From Candidimonas nitroreducens (GTDB lineage Bacteria; Pseudomonadota; Gammaproteobacteria; Burkholderiales; Burkholderiaceae_B), in contig NZ_NJIH01000009.1 in NCBI RefSeq assembly GCF_002209565.1, positions 294,853 to 358,852 on the forward strand: a stretch of 64,000 nt of DNA, read 5' to 3'. Positions 43,904-53,398 of the stretch are shown piece by piece (position 1 is the first letter of the stretch; each line of letters begins with the position of its first letter). The notes under the pieces were generated by a model. It searched no databases. It was not told the DNA's origin and saw only the letters and a list, made by a program, of their open reading frames with translations. Position numbers and translations under genes: made by a program.

Positions 43904-45154
43904 TCAAAACCTGCCCCACAATCCATACAAGGGTTCCAGCGCCCATTGATACAGGCGCCGCTTCTGCAGCATGATGTCGGCCTCCAGCGTCATGCCGGGC
44001 AGCAGCGCCAGATGCTGCCCGCGCGCGGCGGTGTCCTGCGAGTCCAGCCGCACGCGGATCAGGTATAGCGGTTCGCCGTCGGCGTCCTTGCGCACGGCGT
44101 CGTCGCCGAACTGGCTGGGCGCCAGCCCGGCCTGTGCCACCGAGAGCACCGTCCCGGGCTGCTGGCCATAGGTTTGGTAGGGGTAGGCCTGGTAGCGGAT
44201 GAGCACCGCCGTGCCCGGCCGTACGAAGCCGATGGCGCGGCTGGGGGCATAAAGTTCGGCCACCAGCCTGGCACCGGCCGGGGTCAGGGTGGCCAGCGGG
44301 CGCTCGCTGCTTATGGTCTGGCCCGGCTGGGCCAGGGCCGTGGTCACGGTGCCGGCCACCGGCGCGGTGACCATCAGGCGCCGCTTGGCCTCGCTTTGCG
44401 TCAGGGCTTCGGCGGCGTTGCTCAGGTCGCGTTCGAACTGGGCGGACTTATTGCGCTGCTTCAGGTCGAGCTGGGCCAGGTCGGAGCGCTGCGTGGCCAG
44501 CTGCTGGTTCAGCTCGATGCGGTTGCGCCGCAAAGACTGCAGCTGATTGCTCTGGTCGAGTGCCTCTTCCTGCCGGCCTTCGAGCTGCTCTTGCGATACG
44601 TAGCCTTGCGCCACCAGCTTGCGGTAGCGCGCGACGGCGCGCCGCGACAGGGCGAGGCGGTCGCGCTGGCCCGAGACCTGGGTGTCCAGGGCGGCAATCT
44701 GCGCCTGCAGCGACGCGATCTTTTGCGCTATGCCGGCGCGCTCGCTTTGTTCGATCAGCTGGCTTCTTTGCTGTTCCGCCCGCAGGCTGGCTTCGCGCCG
44801 GCCTACCTGGGCGCTGATTGCTTCCTGTGTCGAGCCCAGCGGGTTCTGTGTGTCGGTAGATATTGTGTAGAGTAAGTCGCCGGCCCGAACCGTCTGGCCC
44901 TTGTGCACGCGGCGCTCGACCACGATGCCCGTATGCGGTGCGTACAGCTTGATCAGGCCGGTGTCTGGGGCGAGCCGGCCGTTGACCGTCACGCGCTTGG
45001 TATAGGTGCCCAGTGCCAGGAACAGGCAGACCGCCAGCGCGCATGCGGCGGCCGCGCAGGCGGCGATGCCGAAAGAAATAGGGCGCACCAGTACGATTTC
45101 GCCGAGCCAGGGTGTCTGGCGGGCTTGCAGGGCTTCTTTGCGGAATAGAGACAC
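43904..45154 (-). CDS. HlyD-family periplasmic adaptor of peptide exporter
   Basis: 416 residues from a GTG at 45152-45154. One membrane helix at about residues 28-50 precedes a biotinyl-lipoyl-like domain (APHTGIVVERRVHKGQTVRAGDLLYTI) and long coiled coils (QLIEQSERAGIAQKIASLQ, RRNRIELNQQLA). The C-terminal half repeats the lipoyl domain with APVAGTVTTALAQPGQTI. CvaA/MchE adaptors have the same length. It connects the C39 ABC transporter (starting two bases downstream) to the TolC duct. It follows the precursor peptide gene by 168 bases, with two hairpins between. Confidence 0.9.
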   Translation of the reverse strand: MSLFRKEALQARQTPWLGEIVLVRPISFGIAACAAAACALAVCLFLALGTYTKRVTVNGRLAPDTGLIKLYAPHTGIVVERRVHKGQTVRAGDLLYTISTDTQNPLGSTQEAISAQVGRREASLRAEQQRSQLIEQSERAGIAQKIASLQAQIAALDTQVSGQRDRLALSRRAVARYRKLVAQGYVSQEQLEGRQEEALDQSNQLQSLRRNRIELNQQLATQRSDLAQLDLKQRNKSAQFERDLSNAAEALTQSEAKRRLMVTAPVAGTVTTALAQPGQTISSERPLATLTPAGARLVAELYAPSRAIGFVRPGTAVLIRYQAYPYQTYGQQPGTVLSVAQAGLAPSQFGDDAVRKDADGEPLYLIRVRLDSQDTAARGQHLALLPGMTLEADIMLQKRRLYQWALEPLYGLWGRF

Positions 45155-45246
45155 GCGCGCTTGTTTTGTTGTTCTGTGCTGGTTTGTTTCATGCCCGCGC
45201 CGTCATGAAGGGCGCTTGCGGCGCTGGGCCTTCGGGCTGGTGGCGA

Positions 45247-45275
45247 ACCGGCCGCCGCTTGTCGGCGCGGCCGGT
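45247..45275 (-). terminator. Stem-loop in the peptide-to-adaptor gap
   Basis: ACCGGCCGC and GCGGCCGGT form a 9-base perfect stem around 11 bases. It lies between the peptide gene and the adaptor GTG. No T tract, so its role is uncertain: it may reduce read-through or stabilise the peptide mRNA. Confidence 0.45.
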
Positions 45276-45290
45276 GGCTGGCTTATAAGC

Positions 45291-45313
45291 GCGGCGCGGG
45301 CGCCCCGCGCCGC
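45291..45313 (-). terminator. Strong GC stem-loop directly after the precursor peptide stop
   Basis: GCGGCGCGGG, three bases CGC, CCCGCGCCGC. The 10-base perfect stem begins 9 bases after the peptide stop codon. Such attenuating or stabilising hairpins between a bacteriocin gene and its export genes let the precursor be made in excess over the transporter. This use is inferred from position. Confidence 0.6.
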
Positions 45314-45322
45314 AGGCGCCTA

Positions 45323-45481
45323 TCAGCCAAAGCGGCACTGCAGGTAGGAGCCCGGATTGCCGCTGTACAGATAGCAATAGCTGAATTCACCTTGGTAGTC
45401 CCAGGGCGCGGCCAGGCCGCCGCTGACCATGTTTATCTCGTCCGCGGTCAGTTCTTGCAGGTCTTGTTGTTGATTTTCCAT
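45323..45481 (-). CDS. Double-glycine leader precursor peptide (putative bacteriocin or peptide signal)
   Basis: 52 residues from the ATG at 45479-45481, with AAGGAAAA nine bases upstream. The leader is 22 residues, MENQQQDLQELTADEINMVSGG, with the conserved glutamate/leucine ELT-x-x-E-x-x-x-VSGG pattern of substrates for C39 ABC exporters. The core of 30 residues is rich in aromatics (one Trp, five Tyr, two Phe), has two cysteines at core positions 14 and 27 that could form one disulfide, and ends in FG. It is encoded immediately before HlyD, C39 ABC and TolC genes, so export after the Gly-Gly cut is very likely. Activity (antibacterial, signal) is not shown. No immunity gene is obvious. Confidence 0.82.
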   Translation of the reverse strand: MENQQQDLQELTADEINMVSGGLAAPWDYQGEFSYCYLYSGNPGSYLQCRFG

Positions 45482-45813
45482 GGAGTGTATTTTCCTTGTT
45501 GTGGGCGCTGGCGATAAAGGCCTCACCAGCTTTGGCCTCCGGCCCGCGCCTGGAGTTTGTGGCGCCAGATGCGGGATCGAACCTTAAACGGCGGCCAAGC
45601 CGCTTCGATCTTCTGAATCGCTGGGAATGATACAAGTGGTAAGAGGTTTTCTTTGTAAGAGTTCGCTTCTTTTTTTTTCGAGATCCTTTGTGTAGCCATC
45701 GCGGCTCGGCCGCGCCCGCGGCCGGCGCCGAAGAGGCCGTCGCGTTTCGTTCGGCATATTCTCATAGAGCGGGGAGCCGCAAAACCTATCAGATAACCTG
45801 ATATGATTGCGGC
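45482..45813. other. Divergent control region of the peptide operon and the GntR gene
   Basis: About 330 bases with a pyrimidine run near 45667-45680. The minus-strand promoter of the peptide operon must lie here but I cannot place -35/-10 boxes with confidence. The plus-strand side holds the GntR operator 45787-45803. No further peptide gene was found in it. Confidence 0.4.
45787..45803. promoter_or_regulatory. Likely autoregulatory operator of GntR gene
   Basis: TATCAG, ATAAC, CTGATA: a perfect 6-base inverted repeat with 5-base spacing, ending 10 bases upstream of the GntR start at 45814. The position suits autorepression. Confidence 0.55.
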
Positions 45814-46569
45814 ATGCAGATAAGCCGCCCGACACTTACCAGCCGCGTCGCCGACACGCTGATCCAGCGCATCGGCAAGGGCACCTACCCGGTGGGCAGC
45901 AAGCTGCCTTCGGGGCGCCTGCTGGCTCAGGAATTCTCGGTCAGTGCCGCGGTCATCCGCGAAGCCACCGAAAGCCTGCGCGCCAAGGGCCTGATCGAAA
46001 GCCGCCAGGGCTCGGGCTGCGTGGTGCTGGCTGCGGTGGCCGATCCCGGTTTCCAGCTGGCCTTGCCGGCCGATGCCGGCAAGCTCGCGCTGCGCCACAT
46101 CTACGAACTGCGCTGCGAAATCGAGTCCGGTGCCGCTTGCCTGGCGGCCCAGCACGCCACGGCGGCCGAGGTCGCCGCCATGGAGGCCATATTGGCGCGC
46201 CTGGAAAAAAACCTGCAGGCGCCGGGCAGGGCGCTGCAATGGGATCTGGCTTTTCACAAGGCCATCGCCAAGGCCACGCACAACCCGCAGTACGCGCAAT
46301 TGCTGCAATACCTGAACGAGCAGTGGCGCGGCAGCGTACAGGCAGCGCGCCGCCACACGGCGGCCATCGACCGCGTCCACGACCACGACCACGGCCAGAC
46401 CGCCGCAAGTGCGGCCATGCCGAACAGCCTGGCACGGCAGGTGCACAAAGAACACGTCGCCATCCTGGCCGCCATCCGCCGGCGCGATCCGCCCGCAGCC
46501 CGTGCCGCGGCGCGCACGCACATGCTCAAGGCCAGCCGGCGGCTGGGCCTCGATGCATCGGAGCACTGA
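45814..46569 (+). CDS. GntR-family regulator (FCD domain)
   Basis: 251 residues. The HTH is residues 8-72 with LLAQEFSVSAAVIREATESLRAKGLIESRQGSG. The FCD domain contains the helical metal-site histidines (LAFHKAIAKATH, VHKEHVAILA). It is placed 278 bases before the FAD-linked oxidase on the same strand and may control it, consistent with the lactate or glycolate-type regulators of this subgroup. It is also divergent from the peptide operon. Confidence 0.85.
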   Translation: MQISRPTLTSRVADTLIQRIGKGTYPVGSKLPSGRLLAQEFSVSAAVIREATESLRAKGLIESRQGSGCVVLAAVADPGFQLALPADAGKLALRHIYELRCEIESGAACLAAQHATAAEVAAMEAILARLEKNLQAPGRALQWDLAFHKAIAKATHNPQYAQLLQYLNEQWRGSVQAARRHTAAIDRVHDHDHGQTAASAAMPNSLARQVHKEHVAILAAIRRRDPPAARAAARTHMLKASRRLGLDASEH

Positions 46570-46666
46570 TGGCCAGTGCCGTGCCCGGAAGTTCGCAGCC
46601 ATGAAATCGTGTCTTCGCGCGCATGGTGGCGTTGCAAGCCTTGCAGGCCGCGCCGGGCTCAGCCTC

Positions 46667-46686
46667 GCGATAGTCAGGACTATCGC
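46667..46686. promoter_or_regulatory. 20-bp inverted repeat upstream of the FAD oxidase gene
   Basis: GCGATAGTC, two bases, GACTATCGC. The inner part TAGTCAGGACTA resembles FadR-type GntR operators (T-x-GT and AC-x-A arms). It lies 160 bases before the gene at 46848, so the GntR product encoded upstream may bind here. A hairpin alternative exists. Confidence 0.5.
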
Positions 46687-46847
46687 TGTGGTTTGCGCCT
46701 TGTCCTGCGCACGAATCCGTCGATTTCATTATGGGCGCGAACTTCCGAGACGCGACACTGGCCGATCTTTACTTTGCAGGTCTGTAGCCTTGCCGGTCGC
46801 ACGCCCATACTTTTTCTTTTTTCTATTGTTTGAACGGGATTTCTTTC

Positions 46848-48254
<1,407 letters not shown>

Positions 48255-48322
48255 GCCGGCGCCGGTGTCTTGCCGGGCTTCGCCTGTAGCCAATATCCGG
48301 CTGGTGTTTGGGGCCGTTACGC

Positions 48323-49303
48323 TTAGTGGCTTATGGAGATATGGGTAGCTTTGGCCACATCTTTCCAATGCGTCTGGTCGTTCATTATGTATGTCTTGAA
48401 GCTTTGGCTGTCCAGAACATTGATCATTGTGCCTTCTGATATAAGACGCTGCTGGATTTCCGGCTTTTGCATCACCTTGCGTAGGGCCGCATCAAGTACC
48501 GACACAACCGTGTCCGGAGTTTTTTTGGGTACGAGAATTCCGGACCAAAAATTTGCAGTGAAGTTGCCGTAGCCCGCTTCTGCCATGGTGGGAACGTTGG
48601 GCAGGATAGGGAGGCGTTTGCTGGTAGTTTGAGCCAGTGCCAGCAGCCTGCCCGTTTGCAGGAATGGCAGTACCGGCAGCACGTTGCTGAACATGACCTG
48701 CACCTGTCCCTCGAGCAGCCCGTTTAGCGCAGGGCCGCCTCCCTGATAGGGCACGTGCATCCAATCCAGGCCGTTTTGCTGTTTGAACAGTTCTGTGGTG
48801 AGTTGCTGCAGAGAGCCTACGCCTGTTGAGGCGAAGTTGATGCTGCCCTTATGCTTGGCGGAATATGCCACGAGTGCCGGTAGCGTCTTGATTTTTAGCG
48901 CTGGTGAAACAACTAGCGCAAATGGCGACTCGGTAAGCAGGGTCACAGGTTTGAAATCGCGCAGGGCTGAAAATTTGGCGCTTTTGTCCACGGCCGGAGT
49001 GATGGTGACGTTCGATGTTGCCAGCAATATGGTGTAGCCGTCGGGGTCGGCTCGTGCGGCGGCGAGCGTACCGATGGAGCCGGCCGCACCACCTCGGTTG
49101 AGTATGACTATGCTTTGGCCTAGTTCACGGCCGAGTTCGGCTCCTACTAGGCGAGCTAGCATGTCAGTGCCTCCACCAGGGGGGAAGGCGACGATCATTT
49201 TTATAGCTCTGTCTGGGTATTGTGCGGCAGCCGGCGATGCCGCGCCCGCCAGACAGGCGCAGGCGGTAGCCAGGATCAAATTCAGCAAACTCTTAAATTT
49301 CAT
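48323..49303 (-). CDS. Bug-family substrate-binding protein (distal)
   Basis: 326 residues with AAGGAGAGAG in front of the ATG at 49301-49303. The signal peptide ends near SPAAAQYPD. Mature landmarks are AIKMIVAFPPGGGTDMLARLVG, the loop ALRDFKPVTLL, HVPYQGGGPALNGLLEGQV. It is the last gene of cluster F and lies 14 bases after another Bug gene. The two share about the usual family similarity, not a recent duplication. Neither has TctAB partners nearby. Confidence 0.9.
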   Translation of the reverse strand: MKFKSLLNLILATACACLAGAASPAAAQYPDRAIKMIVAFPPGGGTDMLARLVGAELGRELGQSIVILNRGGAAGSIGTLAAARADPDGYTILLATSNVTITPAVDKSAKFSALRDFKPVTLLTESPFALVVSPALKIKTLPALVAYSAKHKGSINFASTGVGSLQQLTTELFKQQNGLDWMHVPYQGGGPALNGLLEGQVQVMFSNVLPVLPFLQTGRLLALAQTTSKRLPILPNVPTMAEAGYGNFTANFWSGILVPKKTPDTVVSVLDAALRKVMQKPEIQQRLISEGTMINVLDSQSFKTYIMNDQTHWKDVAKATHISISH

Positions 49304-49317
49304 TGTGTCTCTCTCCT

Positions 49318-50304
49318 TCAGTTGATTTTGAGGCCTGTCTCTTCGACGATTTGCTTGAACTTGGCGACATCGTCAGCCTGAAGCGTGGTAAGTTTTTGTG
49401 GTGTGGTACCTTCTGGATCCATGTAAGACTCGCTTATCTGGTGGCGGATCGCAGCGCCTTGCATGACTTTCATGACTGCTGTACTAAGCGTTTTGACCGT
49501 AGCTGCCGGCATGTGTGCCGGCCCGAACAAGCCTAGCCAGTCGACCTGGTACAGGCCCTTCAGGCCTGCTTCTTCCAGTGTGGGTACGTTGGGTAGAAGC
49601 TTCGAGCGCGTTTCTGTGCTGATCGCCAAAGCCCGAACCTGGCCGGATTTGATGAAGGGCATGATCGCTGCCGAAGTAACGAACATGCTAGTCAAGCGAC
49701 CGCCTAATAGATCGGTGATGGCGGGACTGCTGCCGTTATACGGTACGTGCATCAGCTTGATGCCGGCTTGCATTGTGACCCGTAGGGCAAGTACATGTTG
49801 AGGCTGGCCGATGCCAGGCGTCCCGTAGGTCAGTACGCCGGGCTTTTCCTTTGCGCGGGCCACCAAGTCGGCGAAATTTTTGATGGGCGAGTTGGCAGGC
49901 ACTACCAGAAAGTCAGGTGTGGTTGCAATCAGACTGATGGGGGTGAAGTCTTTGATGGGGTCATAGGTACGCTCGGTATGTATAAGCGGCAAAATTGCAT
50001 GTGTCCCTGTGTGACCCATGATCAGGGTATATCCGTCGGGGGCAGCCTGTTTCACGTATTTCGTGCCGATCAGGCCCGACGCACCTGCTCGATTCTCCAC
50101 AATTACCGAATTGCCAAATTGCTTCATGAGCTTATCGGCCAATAAGCGTGCAAGAAAATCCGTACCGCCGCCGGGCGGCCCAGCCACTACGATCTTGATA
50201 GGCCGGCTCGGGTAGTCGGCAGCCTGCGAACTGGTGAATATCGCCGCCAGAAAGAACAGTGATACGCCCGCGGCGCGCGCCAGCAAGGGGATGATTGATT
50301 GCAT
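49318..50304 (-). CDS. Bug-family substrate-binding protein (proximal)
   Basis: 328 residues from the ATG at 50302-50304, with AGGAGG six bases upstream; an earlier ATG at 50340 lacks it. Signal peptide (LARAAGVSLFFLAAIFTSSQA) and mature YPSRPIKIVVAGPPGGGTDF are clear. The loop YDPIKDFTPISLIATT and HVPYNGSSPAITDLLGGRL follow. It lies 36 bases after the enolase-superfamily gene. Having two adjacent binding proteins suggests two ligands or a duplication for different affinity. Confidence 0.9.
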   Translation of the reverse strand: MQSIIPLLARAAGVSLFFLAAIFTSSQAADYPSRPIKIVVAGPPGGGTDFLARLLADKLMKQFGNSVIVENRAGASGLIGTKYVKQAAPDGYTLIMGHTGTHAILPLIHTERTYDPIKDFTPISLIATTPDFLVVPANSPIKNFADLVARAKEKPGVLTYGTPGIGQPQHVLALRVTMQAGIKLMHVPYNGSSPAITDLLGGRLTSMFVTSAAIMPFIKSGQVRALAISTETRSKLLPNVPTLEEAGLKGLYQVDWLGLFGPAHMPAATVKTLSTAVMKVMQGAAIRHQISESYMDPEGTTPQKLTTLQADDVAKFKQIVEETGLKIN

Positions 50305-50340
50305 ATTTTGCCTCCTAGTTTCTGATTTTCGTTTCGGCAT

Positions 50341-51411
50341 TCAAGTGATGGAGTGGGTACGCAGTGTATGTGCGTCCAATACGGCCCGATCCACTTGTGG
50401 CCAATATTTGGCAGGCAGTCGTATGGCCCCTTGGTTGAATGGCAATGGGTTTCCAAACAGGCGGGTACGCGCCTTCAGAAAACCGTTCATTTCGCCGGCA
50501 TTGTCTATGCATTGTGCGGCGACGCAAGCCTCCATCCAGCAACCCAATTCGATGGATACGCCGTCGCCGAGCACCGGCGTCATGCCTTGTGTGCGTATGC
50601 GTTGCAGGGCGGCCGTGAGCTGTTCTGCGCTGCCGATTTTCTTCAGCTTGAGCTTTACGAAGCTGACATTGGGGATGGCGGCAGCCCGATCGATATCTGC
50701 AACGCCGTAGATGGATTCGTCGAGCATTATCGGCACAGTGGATACGGCTGCGACCTGCGCGTTGGCTTCCCAGTCGTCTGCCGCGCAAGGCTGTTCCAGC
50801 AACTCTATTCCTCTGGGATCCAGATGGCTGGCAAAGGATTGTCCGTCTGCGCGACTGAAGCTTCGATTTGCGTCCAGGCGCAGGCTGGCTCGGCCGGCTA
50901 CACAGGATTGGATATGCTCCATGCGTTCAAGGTCGTCTTGCCATGCGTAGCCCACCTTGATTTTGAACGTCTTGAAGCCTGCTTCCAGAAGCTGTTCCAC
51001 TTCTTCCCGTATCTCATGTTTTTCATGAGCTTGGCAAGGAGCCAGAAGGGGAACGTGCAGATCCTTGTCTGTCCAAAAAGGGCTGGGGTCGCGCAGCATG
51101 TCCAAGGCTGCATGAGTAGCGCTGACGACTCCGGGGTGAGCGTTGGCGTACGTGTCCACGATGGCGGCGGCATCCTTGAGCTGGATGCCTTTCAACCGCT
51201 GAGCCAACTCTATGGCGGTGCGCCATGAGCCTTCCACAGTTTCTTCGGTGTAGCCGGTAATGATCAAAGCCTCGCCCCAGCCGCTGCGGCCGTCGGCGTC
51301 ATTGAACTCGAGCACGAAGGGTGTGAATTCGTATAGATCTGCTGTAGCGAGCTTATAGGGAACGGATAATGGGAACGACACTTGCCTGACGGTGGCTCGC
51401 TCTATTTTCAT
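50341..51411 (-). CDS. Enolase-superfamily enzyme (mandelate racemase/muconate lactonizing type)
   Basis: 356 residues. The barrel's general base pair Lys150-x-Lys152 (FKIKV), the metal ligands Asp180 (LRLDANR), Glu207 (LLEQP) and Asp231 (MLDES), and Lys253/Lys255 in FVKLKLKK are seen. This is the muconate cycloisomerase/dipeptide epimerase-like subgroup. The substrate is not predictable from sequence; the TauD-type dioxygenase and two binding proteins in the same operon point to acid catabolism. It ends the enzymatic half of cluster F. Confidence 0.85.
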   Translation of the reverse strand: MKIERATVRQVSFPLSVPYKLATADLYEFTPFVLEFNDADGRSGWGEALIITGYTEETVEGSWRTAIELAQRLKGIQLKDAAAIVDTYANAHPGVVSATHAALDMLRDPSPFWTDKDLHVPLLAPCQAHEKHEIREEVEQLLEAGFKTFKIKVGYAWQDDLERMEHIQSCVAGRASLRLDANRSFSRADGQSFASHLDPRGIELLEQPCAADDWEANAQVAAVSTVPIMLDESIYGVADIDRAAAIPNVSFVKLKLKKIGSAEQLTAALQRIRTQGMTPVLGDGVSIELGCWMEACVAAQCIDNAGEMNGFLKARTRLFGNPLPFNQGAIRLPAKYWPQVDRAVLDAHTLRTHSIT

Positions 51412-51444
51412 CGACGTTTTCCGATGTATGGGATGGGCGTTGGC

Positions 51445-52332
51445 TCAGGCAAGAACCGCTTCGCCGGTGATTTGCGTGCGATAGAGCAGGCGCCGGGTAT
51501 TAGAGTCGAAAGCGTCGCGGCGGTGCATCGTGCAGCGGTTGTCCCATAGCACCAGATCGCCCAACTGCCATACCTGGGTCCAGACAAATTGTTCTTGTGT
51601 TGCATGAGCCCAGAGGCTGTCCAGCAGTTCTTCACTGTCTTCGAGACTCAGTCCGACGACATAGGCATTTCTTCGCCGCCCGAGAAACAGCGATTGTTTG
51701 CCAGTGACGGGATGGATTCTGACCAGGGGATGCGTTGCTCCGACCGTTTTTGTAGGGTCGTCGATCTCTACATAACCTTTGCGCAATTCGCCCGCACTGG
51801 TTCTGCTGGCGTCGTGCACGCATTTGAGGCCGGCGATTCGTTCCTTCAGCTTGGCGGGCAGGCTTTCATAGGCTGCGTACATATTGGCGAACTGAGTGTT
51901 GCCGCCACTGGGCGGTATTTCTACCGCATACAAGGCGCTGCCTTTAGGGGGTAGGGGGTTGTATGTCATGTCGGAATGCCATACTGCTTCGTATGAGCCC
52001 AGACCGCCCATAGCTTTGCCGTCCTTCACGATATTAGATATGACGGTAATTTCGGGGTTCTGCGAGACGAAATCGTCGCTCATTCTGGAGGTGGAGATCG
52101 GAGCTTTGTCCAATTCGCCGAAGCAACGCGAGAATTGGGCCAGGTTCTCGACGCTCAGGCCATGCTGCCCTCGAAACCTCAGAACCAGATGATCGGCCCA
52201 GGCCTGTTTGATGATGTCTTCCGCAGTGGTGTCCAGTGGTCGGGATAGATCGACGTTTTGAACATCCGCACCTAGTGCTCTCCCAGAGGCTGTTACGCCA
52301 ACGGCTGTGTCTTGTTTGTATGCAGCTTGCAT
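51445..52332 (-). CDS. TauD/TfdA-family Fe(II)/2-oxoglutarate dioxygenase
   Basis: 295 residues from the ATG at 52330-52332, because AGGAG lies six bases upstream; an ATG six bases upstream of it sits against the AGGAG and is unsuitable. Metal ligands are His119 and Asp121 in WHSDMTY and His270 in WDNRCTMHRRDAF; the C-terminal RRLLYRTQ likely binds 2-oxoglutarate. It is the first gene of cluster F, divergent from a LysR gene. This dioxygenase is only distantly similar to the one at 3695. Confidence 0.87.
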   Translation of the reverse strand: MQAAYKQDTAVGVTASGRALGADVQNVDLSRPLDTTAEDIIKQAWADHLVLRFRGQHGLSVENLAQFSRCFGELDKAPISTSRMSDDFVSQNPEITVISNIVKDGKAMGGLGSYEAVWHSDMTYNPLPPKGSALYAVEIPPSGGNTQFANMYAAYESLPAKLKERIAGLKCVHDASRTSAGELRKGYVEIDDPTKTVGATHPLVRIHPVTGKQSLFLGRRRNAYVVGLSLEDSEELLDSLWAHATQEQFVWTQVWQLGDLVLWDNRCTMHRRDAFDSNTRRLLYRTQITGEAVLA

Positions 52333-52396
52333 AGTCATCTCCTTGATTGGCTTTGCTTCGATAGCGAAATCATGCAAGCTCTTCATTTATCCGTCC

Positions 52397-52417
52397 AATT
52401 TATTTATGTTATAAATT
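52397..52417. promoter_or_regulatory. AT-rich dyad between dioxygenase and LysR genes
   Basis: AATTTAT, seven bases, ATAAATT: a perfect 7-base inverted repeat in the 93-base divergent spacer, ending 8 bases before the LysR start. A LysR-type operator is probable for the divergent pair. Confidence 0.5.
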
Positions 52418-52425
52418 TATCCATT

Positions 52426-53331
52426 ATGAAGATAAATATAACTTTCCGGCAATTGGAGGCCTTTGTAGCGCTGGCGCGCGTGCTCAACTTCAGCGAGGCC
52501 GCGAAGGCGGTGCATATGTCGCAGCCGGCGCTTAGCGCTGCCATCCGCAAGCTGGAGGAGATGCTTGGAGCGACCCTGTTCGACCGGACGACTCGTATTG
52601 TGTCGCTGACACCGATAGGTAGCGAGCTATACGATGTAGCTACGCGTCTTTTGGAGGATTTCGACGGCTCGCTTGTCGGGATCAGCGATCTGGCCAGGGG
52701 CAAGCGTGGCAGCTTGTCCATATCTTCCGCACCGTCTTTGGCCGGGACGTTTCTGCCCGAAGTGATCTACCCTTTTCAACAGAAATTTCCCGATATTGTG
52801 TTCAAGGTGCACGACGCGTTGTCTGAAATCTCGATCGATCTGCTGAAGGCAGGTACTGTCGAGCTGGCTCTCGTGCCGGCAAAGCGGCACGATGAGGATC
52901 TGATACATCACGATCTATTCGAAGATCACTTGGTGGTGGTGTGTAGGCCAGACCATGACTTGGCTGGCCATAAAGAGGTATCTTGGGCTCAGTTACTGCC
53001 TTATCGCCTGGTGGCGGTGCGCGGCAACAGCAATATACAGATCTTGATAGAGGCGGAATATCTGCATCAGGGGGGAAAATTCCAGCCTACTTATGAAGTA
53101 GAACAAACCAGCACCTTGATCGGATTCATTTCCAATAATCTGGGGGTAGCCATTCTGCCTGCCTCCCGTGTGTCGTTGATACGTTCACTGAATCTTGTGG
53201 CTGTGAAACTTGTTTCCCCCGAAATACGGCGCCCGATTTGTGTCGTACACATGAAATCCCGATCGCTGTCCACGGTAGCGCAGGCCTTCATAGAACATTG
53301 CCAGCGCCACGCGATCGAATACCGGCGTTGA
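52426..53331 (+). CDS. LysR-family regulator
   Basis: 301 residues from the ATG at 52426; the frame extends upstream but those codons lie in the AT-rich spacer. The HTH begins MKINITFRQLEAFVALARVLNF with MSQPALSAAIRKLEEMLG. The effector domain has SISSAPSLAGTFLPEVI and a conserved VEQTSTLIGFISNN. It is divergent from cluster F and its likely regulator. Sequence and base composition are less GC-rich than the flanks. Confidence 0.86.
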   Translation: MKINITFRQLEAFVALARVLNFSEAAKAVHMSQPALSAAIRKLEEMLGATLFDRTTRIVSLTPIGSELYDVATRLLEDFDGSLVGISDLARGKRGSLSISSAPSLAGTFLPEVIYPFQQKFPDIVFKVHDALSEISIDLLKAGTVELALVPAKRHDEDLIHHDLFEDHLVVVCRPDHDLAGHKEVSWAQLLPYRLVAVRGNSNIQILIEAEYLHQGGKFQPTYEVEQTSTLIGFISNNLGVAILPASRVSLIRSLNLVAVKLVSPEIRRPICVVHMKSRSLSTVAQAFIEHCQRHAIEYRR

Positions 53332-53398
53332 GCCCGGCCGATTCGAATTTAAAATAGGCCACCGCAATCAGAAGGAACCCGCCTTCAGGGATCGAACC

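Noticed and set aside
45189..45377. A 62-codon minus-strand frame overlapping the peptide gene end
   Set aside because: It has no leader motif and no ribosome site; the hairpins lie inside it, so it is unlikely to be a second peptide.
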